DNA of 61,509 nt from positions 969,052 through 1,030,560 of the forward strand of contig NVSG01000001.1 in NCBI GenBank assembly GCA_002401155.1, in the 5' to 3' direction. The notes under the pieces are model-generated. The model ran no database searches, was not told the DNA's origin, and was given only the letters and a program-made list of their open reading frames with translations. Below are positions 18,824 through 27,219 of this stretch, one piece after another. Source of the DNA: Hyphomicrobiales bacterium. Lineage in GTDB: Bacteria; Pseudomonadota; Alphaproteobacteria; Rhizobiales; Rhizobiaceae. Position 1 is the stretch's first letter, and each line of letters opens with the position of its first letter. The position numbers and the translations under genes are program-made.

Positions 18824-19120
18824 TTAGCGACAAATCTTCCGCTCAACATCCCTATTATAGTAATTGCTCCAACGATACTCATACCAACAATGACGACCGT
18901 AATAACGACGATCATTATAATGGCGACCATGACCATAATAATCGCGGTCACGACGATATCCGCCACCGATCAGGCCAATGGCCAATCCGGCACCAAAACC
19001 GTGTCCAAAATGTTTGCCACCAGCAGCAGCAGGTGCAGCTGTGGTAGACAAGCTTGCAGTTGCAAGAACAGCAACAGTTAAGGCTGTGACAATTGATTTC
19101 TTAAGAGCTACGATAATCAT
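18824..19120 (-). CDS. Small secreted Gly/Tyr/Arg-rich protein, paralogue A
   Basis: A 98-residue protein with a clear signal peptide (hydrophobic residues 8-30, cleavage likely after TTAAPAAA), a short glycine-rich hydrophobic stretch (GFGAGLAIGLIGGG, 41-54), a Tyr/Arg/His-rich segment (55-76) and two cysteines, C78 and C97, that could form a disulfide. The start has the ribosome site GAAGGAGA. It shares its layout, the GGYRRDR and YEYRWS motifs and the 18-residue cysteine spacing with the protein at 21004-21306. Similar small exported proteins are common in Hyphomicrobiales, but I know no function. Its upstream DNA is nearly identical to that of paralogue B. Confidence 0.85.
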   Translation of the reverse strand: MIIVALKKSIVTALTVAVLATASLSTTAAPAAAGGKHFGHGFGAGLAIGLIGGGYRRDRDYYGHGRHYNDRRYYGRHCWYEYRWSNYYNRDVERKICR

Positions 19121-19153
19121 CTGACGTCTCCTTCAAATATTTTTGGAAATCCT

Positions 19154-19233
19154 TTGCGGTCTTCCTATGATTTAAAGATAGCGTTTCAATGCAAATATCG
19201 CTGTGCAATATGGCACAAAGCAAAAATGAGCGG
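19154..19233 (-). repeat. Duplicated upstream region, copy A
   Basis: Eighty bases upstream of the small secreted protein gene match 21350-21429 with about five differences, a much higher identity than between the coding regions. It holds a TGTGC-N6-GCACA dyad and reaches to within a few bases of the 3' end of the GMC oxidoreductase gene. It is probably a shared promoter/operator region. Confidence 0.8.
19202..19217. promoter_or_regulatory. TGTGC-N6-GCACA dyad, copy A
   Basis: A five-base inverted repeat around AATATG about 82-97 bases upstream of the ATG of paralogue A. It is identical in copy B at 21398-21413. The spacing suits a dimeric regulator of a LysR or similar type; the regulator is unknown. 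Confidence 0.45.
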
Positions 19234-19237
19234 AAAA

Positions 19238-20857
19238 TCAGCCGTTTTTGACCAGAATCATGTCAGAAGCCTTCTCAGCGATCATCACTACGGGAGCATG
19301 TGTATTGCCCGACGTGATAGTCGGCATGATTGATGCATCCACCACCCGCAACCCTTCAAGCCCATGCACTTCGAGGCGATCAGAAACCACAGCCATGTTG
19401 TCATCTCCCATTTTTGCCGTACCGATGGGATGGAAAATGGTCGTTGCCACATCGCCAGCCGCTTCCAGAATTTGCTCGTCACTATTATAAGCAAGACCCG
19501 GCTTGATTTCATGGGGATTGAACTGCGCCATTGTTTTGGTGGCCATTAACCGACGTGCATGGCGGATGGAATCCACAGCAACCTGCTTATCGGCTTCAGC
19601 GCTCAGGTAATTCGGGTTAATCAGGGGCTTATCAAACGGATTAGCCGAACTGATATGCATAATTCCCCGGCTTTGAGGACGTAAATTACACACCGATACG
19701 GTAATTGCCGGGAATGAATGCAGCGGCTCGCCAAATTTATCAAGCGACAGGGGCTGCACATGATATTCAATGTTCGGGGAATCATAAGAAGCATCAGACC
19801 GGGTAAAAATCCCCAACTGGCTCGGTGCCATCGACATGGGACCGGTGCGCTTAAAAGCATATTCCATCGCGATTTTAGCCTTGCCCCAAAGGCTGGCCTG
19901 CATCTCGTTCAGCGTTTTCACGCCCTCAACCGTATAAATAGTGCGGATTTGCAAATGATCCTGCAAATTTGCCCCCACCCCTTCCATGGCGTGATGCACC
20001 CCAATGCCGTGCTTTGCGAGCAAATCCACAGGCCCGATACCCGAAAGCTGCATGATTTGCGGCGAGCCGATCGAACCAGCCGATAAAAGCACCTCTTTGC
20101 CAGCACTAACTTTTGAAGGTTTGCCTGCCACCTGCAATTCCATGCCGGTGACACGTTTTCCCTCAAACGTCAGTTTTTCCACATGAGCCTGCTTCAAAAT
20201 AGTCAGGTTTTTTCGGCCTTTTATCGGATCAAGGAAAGCGCACGCGCCACTCCAGCGCCAACCGTTTTTCTGGTTTACCTCGAAAAACGCGCTGCCTTCA
20301 TTAATCCCGTCGTTCAAATCGTCCGCCTTGGGAATACCAAGTTCAAGCGCCGCATCGCGCACCGCATCAAGAATATCCCAATGCAGCCGCTGCTTTTCCA
20401 CCCGCAATTCACCACCCTGATTATGCAATTCATTGGAGCGGTCAGCATGGTCTTCCGATTTCAGAAAATAGGGCAGCACATCGTCCCAGCCCCAGCCCTT
20501 ATTGCCCATTTGTTGCCAGCCATCATAGTCAGCTGATTGGCCGCGCATATAAATCATACCGTTGATGGACGAACACCCCCCGATAACCTTACCGCGAGGA
20601 TAAGCAAGCTTACGCCCGTTCAAGCCGGGTTCAGCAACAGTTTCAAAACACCAATCCGTGCGCGGATTTCCCATGCAATAAAGATAGCCCACCGGAATAT
20701 GCACCCAATGGTAATTGTCGGATTTACCAGCTTCCAGCAACAAAACACGATTTTTAGGATCAGCACTCAAGCGGTTAGCCAGCACACAACCGGCAGATCC
20801 AGCCCCCACAATAATATAATCCCAAATCCCCAGATCATCACGCGTCTGCAATGCCAT
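19238..20857 (-). CDS. GMC-family oxidoreductase (choline / alcohol dehydrogenase-like)
   Basis: A 539-residue FAD enzyme of the glucose-methanol-choline family. The N-terminal dinucleotide motif DYIIVGAGSAGCVLANRL is near residue 14-31, the GMC signature 1 region GKVIGGCSSINGMIY near 89, and the C-terminal catalytic histidine region is FHPIGTAKMGDD, with a second active-site segment SGNTHAPVVMIAEKASD. It is bordered on both sides by the duplicated small-secreted-protein units. The response-regulator gene lies upstream on the same strand. The substrate may be choline, a polyethylene-glycol-type alcohol or another alcohol; the sequence does not decide. Confidence 0.92.
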   Translation of the reverse strand: MALQTRDDLGIWDYIIVGAGSAGCVLANRLSADPKNRVLLLEAGKSDNYHWVHIPVGYLYCMGNPRTDWCFETVAEPGLNGRKLAYPRGKVIGGCSSINGMIYMRGQSADYDGWQQMGNKGWGWDDVLPYFLKSEDHADRSNELHNQGGELRVEKQRLHWDILDAVRDAALELGIPKADDLNDGINEGSAFFEVNQKNGWRWSGACAFLDPIKGRKNLTILKQAHVEKLTFEGKRVTGMELQVAGKPSKVSAGKEVLLSAGSIGSPQIMQLSGIGPVDLLAKHGIGVHHAMEGVGANLQDHLQIRTIYTVEGVKTLNEMQASLWGKAKIAMEYAFKRTGPMSMAPSQLGIFTRSDASYDSPNIEYHVQPLSLDKFGEPLHSFPAITVSVCNLRPQSRGIMHISSANPFDKPLINPNYLSAEADKQVAVDSIRHARRLMATKTMAQFNPHEIKPGLAYNSDEQILEAAGDVATTIFHPIGTAKMGDDNMAVVSDRLEVHGLEGLRVVDASIMPTITSGNTHAPVVMIAEKASDMILVKNG

Positions 20858-20936
20858 TCTCCCTAAACCCTTTCAGTCTATCCTTTGTTGATTGATAGTA
20901 TCGCGCTGGAAAAAAACCGCAACCAATCTCCACCCA

Positions 20937-20970
20937 AAAAAGCCAAAAGCCCCGGTGAAATACCGAGGCT
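20937..20970 (-). terminator. Terminator of small secreted protein gene, copy B
   Basis: On the minus strand the perfect stem AGCCTCGGT / ACCGGGGCT (with one U-G pair) and an ATTTC loop precede TTTTGGCTTTTTT. It has the same loop as copy A at 18757-18788, with one compensated base pair. Confidence 0.8.
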
Positions 20971-21003
20971 TCAGGAAAAGCAATTTAGTTGATTGGGTGG
21001 GGC

Positions 21004-21306
21004 TTAGCCACAAACCCAACGTCTAACATTTCTATGAGCGCGACGGCTCCAGCGATATTCATACCCGCAATCCGAACGGTTGTAATAACGACGCTCATCA
21101 TAGTAGTGACGGCCATGGCCGTAATAACCGCGATCACGACGATATCCACCAGCGATCAGGCCAATGGCCAACCCACCAACTAAACCAGCTCCAAAATGTT
21201 TTCCGCCAGCAGCAGCTGGGGCAGTTGTGGCAGACAGGCTGCCGGTTACAACAACAGCAATGGTTAAAGCTGCGATGGCTGTTTTTTTAAGTGATACGAT
21301 GTTCAT
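21004..21306 (-). CDS. Small secreted Gly/Tyr/Arg-rich protein, paralogue B
   Basis: A 100-residue paralogue of the protein at 18824-19120. It has a signal peptide (hydrophobic 8-30, ending near TTAPAAA), a glycine-rich stretch (GAGLVGGLAIGLIAGG), a Tyr/Arg-rich region and cysteines C80 and C99 at the same 18-residue spacing. I chose the ATG at 21306 because it follows the ribosome site GAAGGAAA; an upstream in-frame ATG at 21333 is not shared with paralogue A. The two copies lie in the same orientation on either side of the GMC oxidoreductase gene. Function unknown; probably exported to the periplasm or cell surface. Confidence 0.85.
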   Translation of the reverse strand: MNIVSLKKTAIAALTIAVVVTGSLSATTAPAAAGGKHFGAGLVGGLAIGLIAGGYRRDRGYYGHGRHYYDERRYYNRSDCGYEYRWSRRAHRNVRRWVCG

Positions 21307-21349
21307 TTGGCTTTCCTTCAAATGTTTTGGCAAATGTCTCGAAAGTCCG

Positions 21350-21429
21350 TTGCGGCCTTCCTATGATTTGAAGATAGCGTCCCAATGCAAATATCGCTGT
21401 GCAATATGGCACAGAGCAAAAATGAGCGG
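21350..21429 (-). repeat. Duplicated upstream region, copy B
   Basis: The counterpart of 19154-19233. Five substitutions separate the two 80-base blocks. Beyond the block, copy B carries a ten-base insertion (AAACGGGCGG, partly repeating GAGCGG) before homology resumes at GAAAATCAGC. The block lies between paralogue B and the 3' end of the response-regulator gene. Confidence 0.8.
21398..21413. promoter_or_regulatory. TGTGC-N6-GCACA dyad, copy B
   Basis: The same sixteen bases as 19202-19217, about 92 bases upstream of the ATG of paralogue B. Conservation in both copies marks it as the likely core of a shared operator. Confidence 0.45.
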
Positions 21430-21459
21430 AAACGGGCGGAAAATCAGCTAAAACAAGTC

Positions 21460-22134
21460 TTAGACTGGGGACCGATCACCATTAGGCGCAATATCAAGCC
21501 CCGCACCAATCTTGTTCATTATAATAACCGCTTGCGTCCGGCTATCCACACCCAGTTTCAACAGGACCGCAGAAACATGCGCTTTAACAGTTGCTTCGGA
21601 AACATTGAGTTCATAGGCAATTTGTTTGTTGAGCAATCCCTCGCTCAGCATCCCCAATACACGAGCTTGTTGCGGCGTAAGACTTTTAATCCGCCTGAAC
21701 ATATCAGCAGTTTCCGGATCATCTTCCACATCCAGATCAACTCCCTCAGGAACCCAGATATTCCCCTTAAGCACAGCCAGAACACCAGTGCGTATGGCTT
21801 CTCCCGACGATGATTTGGGAATAAACCCCGAAGCGCCCAGATCAAGACAACGCCGGACTGTCGTTGGATCTTCACTGGCTGAAACCACGACAGCAGGGAT
21901 CGCCGGATATTTCGAACGCAATTGCGCCAGTCCAGAAAACCCGCTCGCACCCGGCATAGCCAAATCGAGCAGTACCAAATCCATATCCTGAGATTTACCT
22001 AAAACCTCCTGCGCCTCTTCCAAGGAGCCTGCCATATGAATGGTACAAGGAAATTCAAATCCCTCAATTGCTTGTTTCAATGCGTCACGAAACAACGGAT
22101 GATCGTCAGCAATAAGTATGGTTGCTTTGTCCAA
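21460..22134 (-). CDS. LuxR-family (NarL/FixJ type) response regulator, orphan
   Basis: A 224-residue two-domain regulator. The receiver domain holds the acidic pair (IADDHP, 8-13), the phospho-acceptor D57 in LLDLAMPG, and KSSSGEAI with the conserved lysine. The C-terminal HTH has LTPQQARVLGMLSEGLLNKQIAYEL and VSEATVKAHVSAVL, split as usual. The start is placed at TTG (22134) with ribosome site GGGGAG; the protein then begins MDKATILIADDHP as in homologues. No sensor kinase gene is in the window. It is divergent from the symporter operon across about 146 bases and probably controls it, by analogy with similar regulator-symporter pairs. Confidence 0.9.
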   Translation of the reverse strand: MDKATILIADDHPLFRDALKQAIEGFEFPCTIHMAGSLEEAQEVLGKSQDMDLVLLDLAMPGASGFSGLAQLRSKYPAIPAVVVSASEDPTTVRRCLDLGASGFIPKSSSGEAIRTGVLAVLKGNIWVPEGVDLDVEDDPETADMFRRIKSLTPQQARVLGMLSEGLLNKQIAYELNVSEATVKAHVSAVLLKLGVDSRTQAVIIMNKIGAGLDIAPNGDRSPV

Positions 22135-22280
22135 AATTCTCTCCCCACCATGAACACTGCAAATGTTATCACATATTTTAGAGCCAGCGCCTATTAAAGC
22201 AAGCCTGTTGATTTCACCCACTGTTTGATTCTAAATGGCACCAGAGGAATTCACATAGAACAAGCGGCAAAGACAATCCG

Positions 22281-22559
22281 ATGAATCGAGCAAAACTCAG
22301 ACTCAATCGCATGCAGGAAAACGCGCGTAACTTCAGGCGGATACTTGCCGGACGCATTACAATTGGTGCGTTTATCTGCATATTAATCGTGCTCATTCCC
22401 TATTTATTGGCCGGGCAGCTTAATTTGACGAGTTTCCTACAAATTCCGACAGGATTTCTGTTAGCTGCACAGATTTGCCCCATTATCCTGTGCGTTATCG
22501 TGTATCTTTATTCACGAATACAAGAAAAAAACGATTTGCAAATGGACGATGAAACCTAA
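22281..22559 (+). CDS. Small membrane protein, probable symporter accessory subunit
   Basis: A 92-residue protein with a basic N-terminus (about 25 residues), two hydrophobic segments (28-48 and 56-80) and an acidic C-terminal tail. Size, topology and position six bases before a sodium:solute symporter gene resemble the small partners (DUF485 or DUF4212 type) of such symporters. The sequence itself is not a clear match to either family, so the assignment is by context. The ribosome site is weak. Confidence 0.75.
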   Translation: MNRAKLRLNRMQENARNFRRILAGRITIGAFICILIVLIPYLLAGQLNLTSFLQIPTGFLLAAQICPIILCVIVYLYSRIQEKNDLQMDDET

Positions 22560-22565
22560 AATTTT

Positions 22566-24452
22566 ATGCGCAATTTTGTAAAATATCAAAACAGACAGAT
22601 CGCCAGAAACAATCCACGGCAATTGTTCAGTATCTTTCTGGTCGCCGTATTCTTTCTGGCATTCTTCCTGATTACATTACAACAAATCGGGACACCGCCA
22701 GTTTATCAACTCTATCTGGCTCTTGGTCTGCTCGTAGCCCTATACCCCGTTATTGGCATCATGGCTCGCACCATGCAGCTTGATGAATATCAAATGGCGG
22801 GACACCGGGTCGGGCGAACTTTTGGCGGCATGGCGATAGCCACTTCTCTCATTTCAGGCGGCGCTTTCATTACTTTGTCCGGTGAAATTTTCACCAATGG
22901 CCTAAACGGTATACTCTGGATGTCGGCGTTAATTCTGGGGTTGGCAGTCGCCACCCTGATCATAGCGCCGGCCATCGCCATCGATCATTCCAGCACCTTA
23001 CCGCAATTTCTGGCAGCGCCCATTCGGGAAGAAAAAGCAGTAAAATTCTCAGCGAAGTTACTGCGTTTCGTTTCTCTTTTTCTGCTCGCCGCTTGCAGCC
23101 TATTATTGATTATCGGACAATTGGGCTTGGCCCAGATGGTATCATCTTCATTCTTTGGAATATCCCCGATTATCACAATCAGCTGCGGTCTGCTAGCAGT
23201 GTTGTTTTGCCTGCTATTGGGCGGCATGCGCGCCCTGACATGGGCAAGGGCTGCACTATATATGGTGATCGCTCTCGCTTTTCTCATTCCAATCGGGTGG
23301 ATATCCCTTTCTCATTCAGGCAATCCGATACCGCACTTCTCGTACGGCATGGGCGCGATTGAAGTATTGAACGCATTCCAGCAGGAATTGCTAAATCAGG
23401 GCTTCACGACCAGCGGTATCTTCGGCACACTCAGCGGCGTAACAAACAGCCTAAGCCTGTCGGAAGTCTTCATATGGTTGTTCTGTATCGCAGCAGGTAC
23501 TGCTGCCATGCCCCATATGTTGCAGCACTTTGCCAACACAAGAAATGCAAGCAATGCACGTTACAGCGGCAATTGGGCAATGATTTTTCTCACCATCATC
23601 CTTTGCGCCGCACCGGCTTATGCCGCCTATATCACCTTGGAAATATATAATTCCATGGTCGGATTACCCATTCGCGAATTGCCAGAGCAAGCTCCATGGC
23701 TATTTTCACTCGGCCTCATTGGCGATCAGCCTCTCGCCTCAATCTGCGGCGTAGAAGCTGTAGATTTCGCCACAGTGCTTGCAGCTTGCGGCGGTGATCA
23801 AGCACGACCATTGATTCCTGCCGATATTTCAATCCATAGCGCGATGATCGTACTGGCCTCAGGTCACATTGCCGATCTGCCCCCTTTAATTTCAACACTC
23901 ATTGCCGTTGGTGCATTCGCAGCACTCTTTTCCACTATTGACGGGCTGCTATTGGTCACAGCCAATTCCCTCGCCCATGATGGCTATCAGGGCCTGTTGC
24001 GCCGTCGCGCGCCGCCCATTGCAATCATATTCATGTCCCGGCTCATTTTGATATTAACAACCGCTGTCGCAGGATATGTAACGCTCACCTACGCACCTCC
24101 CGTCACATTACTTATCACCGCAGCTTTCGCGCTTGCAGCAGCTGGAATATTCCCCGCCCTGATTATTAAATCCCTGGGCATCAATCCAAGGCATACAGCC
24201 CTGCTGGCTGGCATGACTTTGGGGACAGCTAGCGCTATGGCAATCGCCTATTTAGCCCTTTGGGGACCAGATTTCATCATGGGAAATGGCGATGAAATGG
24301 CCCTGATATCGGTCAGTCCAAATGCCCCTGCTGATATCACAGCCCTGTTTCAGTCAGGATGCATTGGCATGCTCATTGGCTTTATCACGATTATCACAAC
24401 TAACCTGACCCTAAACCAAATTTCAAAACGGACGCTCGATGCTAACAATTGA
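22566..24452 (+). CDS. Sodium:solute symporter family permease
   Basis: A 628-residue protein with 13 or more hydrophobic segments, of the sodium/solute symporter superfamily (ActP/VC_2705-like). The region DEYQMAGHRVGRTFGGMAIATSLISGG matches the family position of the GxxFxxAGR segment and the sodium-site helix. MPHMLQHFANTRNASNAR, near residue 315-335, matches the conserved mid-protein loop seen in acetate and related permeases. It is translated with the small subunit and overlaps the hydrolase gene by 14 bases. The substrate is unknown; short organic acids are usual for this branch. Confidence 0.88.
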   Translation: MRNFVKYQNRQIARNNPRQLFSIFLVAVFFLAFFLITLQQIGTPPVYQLYLALGLLVALYPVIGIMARTMQLDEYQMAGHRVGRTFGGMAIATSLISGGAFITLSGEIFTNGLNGILWMSALILGLAVATLIIAPAIAIDHSSTLPQFLAAPIREEKAVKFSAKLLRFVSLFLLAACSLLLIIGQLGLAQMVSSSFFGISPIITISCGLLAVLFCLLLGGMRALTWARAALYMVIALAFLIPIGWISLSHSGNPIPHFSYGMGAIEVLNAFQQELLNQGFTTSGIFGTLSGVTNSLSLSEVFIWLFCIAAGTAAMPHMLQHFANTRNASNARYSGNWAMIFLTIILCAAPAYAAYITLEIYNSMVGLPIRELPEQAPWLFSLGLIGDQPLASICGVEAVDFATVLAACGGDQARPLIPADISIHSAMIVLASGHIADLPPLISTLIAVGAFAALFSTIDGLLLVTANSLAHDGYQGLLRRRAPPIAIIFMSRLILILTTAVAGYVTLTYAPPVTLLITAAFALAAAGIFPALIIKSLGINPRHTALLAGMTLGTASAMAIAYLALWGPDFIMGNGDEMALISVSPNAPADITALFQSGCIGMLIGFITIITTNLTLNQISKRTLDANN

Positions 24453-25425
24453 CCCGGAAATTTTTTCCGATGCAGCCATTTCAGATGAAACAAAAAAATT
24501 CAACGCCGCATTGAGCGAAAAGCTGGCCGCAGGCAATGATCCGTGGTCCATGGACGTGAAAGACGTGAGAGCGGCTCGCAGAGCAGGCCTTGGCGCTTTC
24601 CCGGTCGAAGCTTATCTGGACGATGCCGAGACCTTCGAAATACCCGGTCCCCATGGCCCGATCGAATTGCGGGTAATCTCACCTGATGAGGGAGAGCCAC
24701 GCGGCGTGTTCCTTCATATTCATGGCGGCGGCTGGCGTCTGGGTAGTGCCGATATGCAAGATCAACGCCTGAAGCGGCTGGCCAATATCTGCAAATTAAC
24801 CTGCATCTCCATCGAATATCGCCTCTCTCCAGAAAATCCATATCCACAAGGCCCCGATGATTGCGAAGCCGCAGCCCTTTGGTTGGTCAATGAGGGCAGT
24901 GAGCGCTTCAACACCTCGTGGCTTTCCATTGGCGGCGAAAGCGCCGGGGCGCATCTTTCAGTGGTAACGATGCTGCGCCTGCGCGACAAACACGGCATCA
25001 CTCCGTTCAAAGCCGCAGTATTAATCGCTGGCGCTTATGATTTCACCATGACACCAAGTGTTGAACATTACGGCATGGGTGAAAAAGTCGGCGGCGCACC
25101 GGTTCTCAAAACCCGCGACATTATCAATTTTTCCGATAGTTTCCTGCCCGATATCACAGAACGACGCGACCCGGATATCTCGCCAATGTTTGCTGATTTA
25201 ACCGGCATGCCACCAGCACATTTCTGCGTTGGAACCAGAGACGCCCTGCTCGATGATAGCCTGTTCATGGCCCCGCGCTGGGCGCAGGTGCAAACAGATA
25301 CCGAGCTCGAATTATTCCCCGGCGGCTGTCACGTCTTCCAATATTTTTTCGAAACGCTGACACTGGCCAAAGAAAGCCTCACCGCACTCGAAACGTTCCT
25401 CAACAGACTGGCACCGTCAAAATAA
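24439..25425 (+). CDS. Alpha/beta hydrolase, HSL-type esterase
   Basis: A 328-residue carboxylic-ester hydrolase. The oxyanion motif HIHGGGWRLGS is near residue 93, the nucleophile elbow GGESAGAHLS near 172, the acid is likely in the GTRDALLDDS segment, and the catalytic histidine is in PGGCHVFQYF near 297. These mark the hormone-sensitive-lipase class. The gene starts inside the 3' end of the symporter gene and shares one base with the next gene (TAATG), so it is translationally coupled on both sides. It may hydrolyse an ester or acyl compound brought in by the symporter. Confidence 0.9.
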   Translation: MLTIDPEIFSDAAISDETKKFNAALSEKLAAGNDPWSMDVKDVRAARRAGLGAFPVEAYLDDAETFEIPGPHGPIELRVISPDEGEPRGVFLHIHGGGWRLGSADMQDQRLKRLANICKLTCISIEYRLSPENPYPQGPDDCEAAALWLVNEGSERFNTSWLSIGGESAGAHLSVVTMLRLRDKHGITPFKAAVLIAGAYDFTMTPSVEHYGMGEKVGGAPVLKTRDIINFSDSFLPDITERRDPDISPMFADLTGMPPAHFCVGTRDALLDDSLFMAPRWAQVQTDTELELFPGGCHVFQYFFETLTLAKESLTALETFLNRLAPSK

Positions 25426-26249
25426 TGGCATTTGTTGAAACCTACCGCAGCTTCGTCAACACATGGCAGTGTGACGAAAACGACCACATGAACGTGCAGT
25501 TCTATTTCAAAAATTTCGCCGAAGCAGCGGAGATTTTTGCCCTGCGCCATAAGATGGAACGCATCCCCGCTTCGCGCCCCAAGGTTCGCCACGTGCGCTA
25601 CCTGAGCGAATTGCGAAACGCCAGTTCAATTGCTGTGAAATCAGCCTTTATCAGCGATGGCGAACATCAGGGTCACATCATCCATTTACTGGAAAACATT
25701 GATGAAAACGTGGTGAGTGCAACGGCTCTCGACACGTGCGACAATCCTCCAGCAGAGCTGCCCACCGTCAAATCCGAGGACATTGCATTCGCACTCCCAC
25801 GCGGCATACCTGCTGGTTTTCTACCCGAACAAATACTCACCGAAGAAAATAAGGCAATCACCACCAATTACGGCATCATCCAGCCTGCCCAATGCAACAT
25901 TAATGGTGAGATGCTCGCCCAGCAATATATCTCCCATCTAACCGATGGCGCACCCCATATCTGGAGCCATATCGGCATAACCACAGATTTTCTGGATGAG
26001 CACAATTACGGCCGTGTCGCCATGGAAATGAAATTGTCAGTGATTGAACCGGTCAAGGTCGGCGCAGCAATCGAGATTATCTCGTTTTGCCACGCCATGA
26101 GCGAAAAAACATTCACCATGCGCCATCAAATGCGCGACCTCGAAACCGGCAAAACCTACGCCACCGTTCAGGTGATCAATTTGGTAATGGATTTGGAAAA
26201 ACGCAAAGCCGTGCCGGTGCCAGATTTTGTGCATAAGCAATTCAGCTAA
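25425..26249 (+). CDS. Acyl-CoA thioesterase, double-hotdog
   Basis: A 274-residue protein with two 4HBT hotdog domains. The first begins with VNTWQCDENDHMNVQFYFKN, which holds the family aspartate/asparagine-histidine region. The second lies around residue 150-260 (HIWSHIGITTDFLDEHNYGR). It likely hydrolyses a short or polar acyl-CoA. The arrangement resembles thioesterases of carnitine/betaine metabolism, but that link is only by general similarity. It is the last gene of the symporter-esterase-thioesterase operon and converges with the next gene, leaving a 6-base gap. Confidence 0.82.
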   Translation: MAFVETYRSFVNTWQCDENDHMNVQFYFKNFAEAAEIFALRHKMERIPASRPKVRHVRYLSELRNASSIAVKSAFISDGEHQGHIIHLLENIDENVVSATALDTCDNPPAELPTVKSEDIAFALPRGIPAGFLPEQILTEENKAITTNYGIIQPAQCNINGEMLAQQYISHLTDGAPHIWSHIGITTDFLDEHNYGRVAMEMKLSVIEPVKVGAAIEIISFCHAMSEKTFTMRHQMRDLETGKTYATVQVINLVMDLEKRKAVPVPDFVHKQFS

Positions 26250-26255
26250 AACATC

Positions 26256-26714
26256 CTAGATTTCATCGCCTTCAAAATCTTTCTTCAGATTTTGAACCAT
26301 ACCGAAAAACTGCCGCATGGCAGATTCAGCAAAATCCATCGCCCTATCAAGCTCTTTATCAAACTGACTGTCTTTGCGGGCAATACCGGGCACGCTTTTC
26401 TTCGGGCGTTTTGTTTGAACAGGAGATTGCTCCACCTGTTTTTCAAGCACTGCAATTTGCTCTCCGAGGCGCTCAAGTTCCACCTCATAAGCATCGCGCT
26501 CATCAGCACCAAGCCGGCAAATCACATTGGATTTTTTAACATCACAGAAACTTATCTGCCCGGTGGTTTTATCCACCCGAACAATGCCGCCGTTTTGCTC
26601 GTTGACGCTGTAGCGCTCGGGCGAAATTTCACTATTCTGACGGGCCTGCGCCATAATAACTGCCCCAACCATCGCGAGGCCAATAACACCAAACACAAGA
26701 TTTTTCTGCCACAT
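26256..26714 (-). CDS. Hypothetical membrane-anchored protein
   Basis: A 152-residue protein of unknown function. One hydrophobic segment near the N-terminus (NLVFGVIGLAMVGAVIMA) is followed by a short domain with two cysteines (ISFCDVKKSNVICR), a predicted coiled coil (DERDAYEVELERLGEQIAVLEKQVEQ) and a charged C-terminal helix. The ATG at 26714 follows GCAGGAAA; an in-frame TTG at 26729 is less likely. The domain containing VRVDKTTGQISFC resembles short repeats found in other alphaproteobacterial membrane proteins. It is divergent from the DUF952 gene. Confidence 0.75.
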   Translation of the reverse strand: MWQKNLVFGVIGLAMVGAVIMAQARQNSEISPERYSVNEQNGGIVRVDKTTGQISFCDVKKSNVICRLGADERDAYEVELERLGEQIAVLEKQVEQSPVQTKRPKKSVPGIARKDSQFDKELDRAMDFAESAMRQFFGMVQNLKKDFEGDEI

Positions 26715-26874
26715 ATCGTTTCCTGCCAAATTTCACTCACCCACATATAAGAGCATATTGTGGCCGTTTCACGCAAAATCACAAGGTTCATTTATTTCAC
26801 ATCCTTGATTACGCCTCGATGCAATTCTAATATCCAGTTGAAATTCAGGATTCGCGAAGGGCTGGAAAATATCA

Positions 26875-27219
26875 GTGACCATCTACAAAATCGCCACCGA
26901 AAACCAATGGACAGAAGCCGAGGCCAAAGGCGTATTCAACGGCGCTCCAGTTGATTTAGCCGATGGCTATATTCATTTTTCTACCGCCACTCAGGCAAAA
27001 GAAACAGCAGCCAAGCACTTTGCCGGACAGGATGATCTGCTCTTGGTCAGCGTGGATGAAACCAAGCTCGGTGACGCGCTGAAATATGAGATTTCGCGCG
27101 GCGACCAGCTATTCCCCCATCTCTATGGAAAGCTGTCGTTAGAGGCTGTAACCGACGTCGTCGAAATCCCTTTGAACAATGAAGGCAATCATATTTTCCC
27201 GATAGATTTTCCCCAATGA
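26875..27219 (+). CDS. DUF952 family protein
   Basis: A 114-residue protein starting at GTG. The family pattern is visible as IYKIATENQW, then GAPVDLADGYIHFSTATQ near residue 23-40 and FPHLYGKLSLEAV near 80-92. DUF952 proteins are small cytoplasmic proteins of unknown activity, sometimes annotated as glutathione-transferase-like. It overlaps pyrD by four bases (ATGA), a pairing often seen in Hyphomicrobiales, so the two are co-translated. Confidence 0.88.
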   Translation: MTIYKIATENQWTEAEAKGVFNGAPVDLADGYIHFSTATQAKETAAKHFAGQDDLLLVSVDETKLGDALKYEISRGDQLFPHLYGKLSLEAVTDVVEIPLNNEGNHIFPIDFPQ

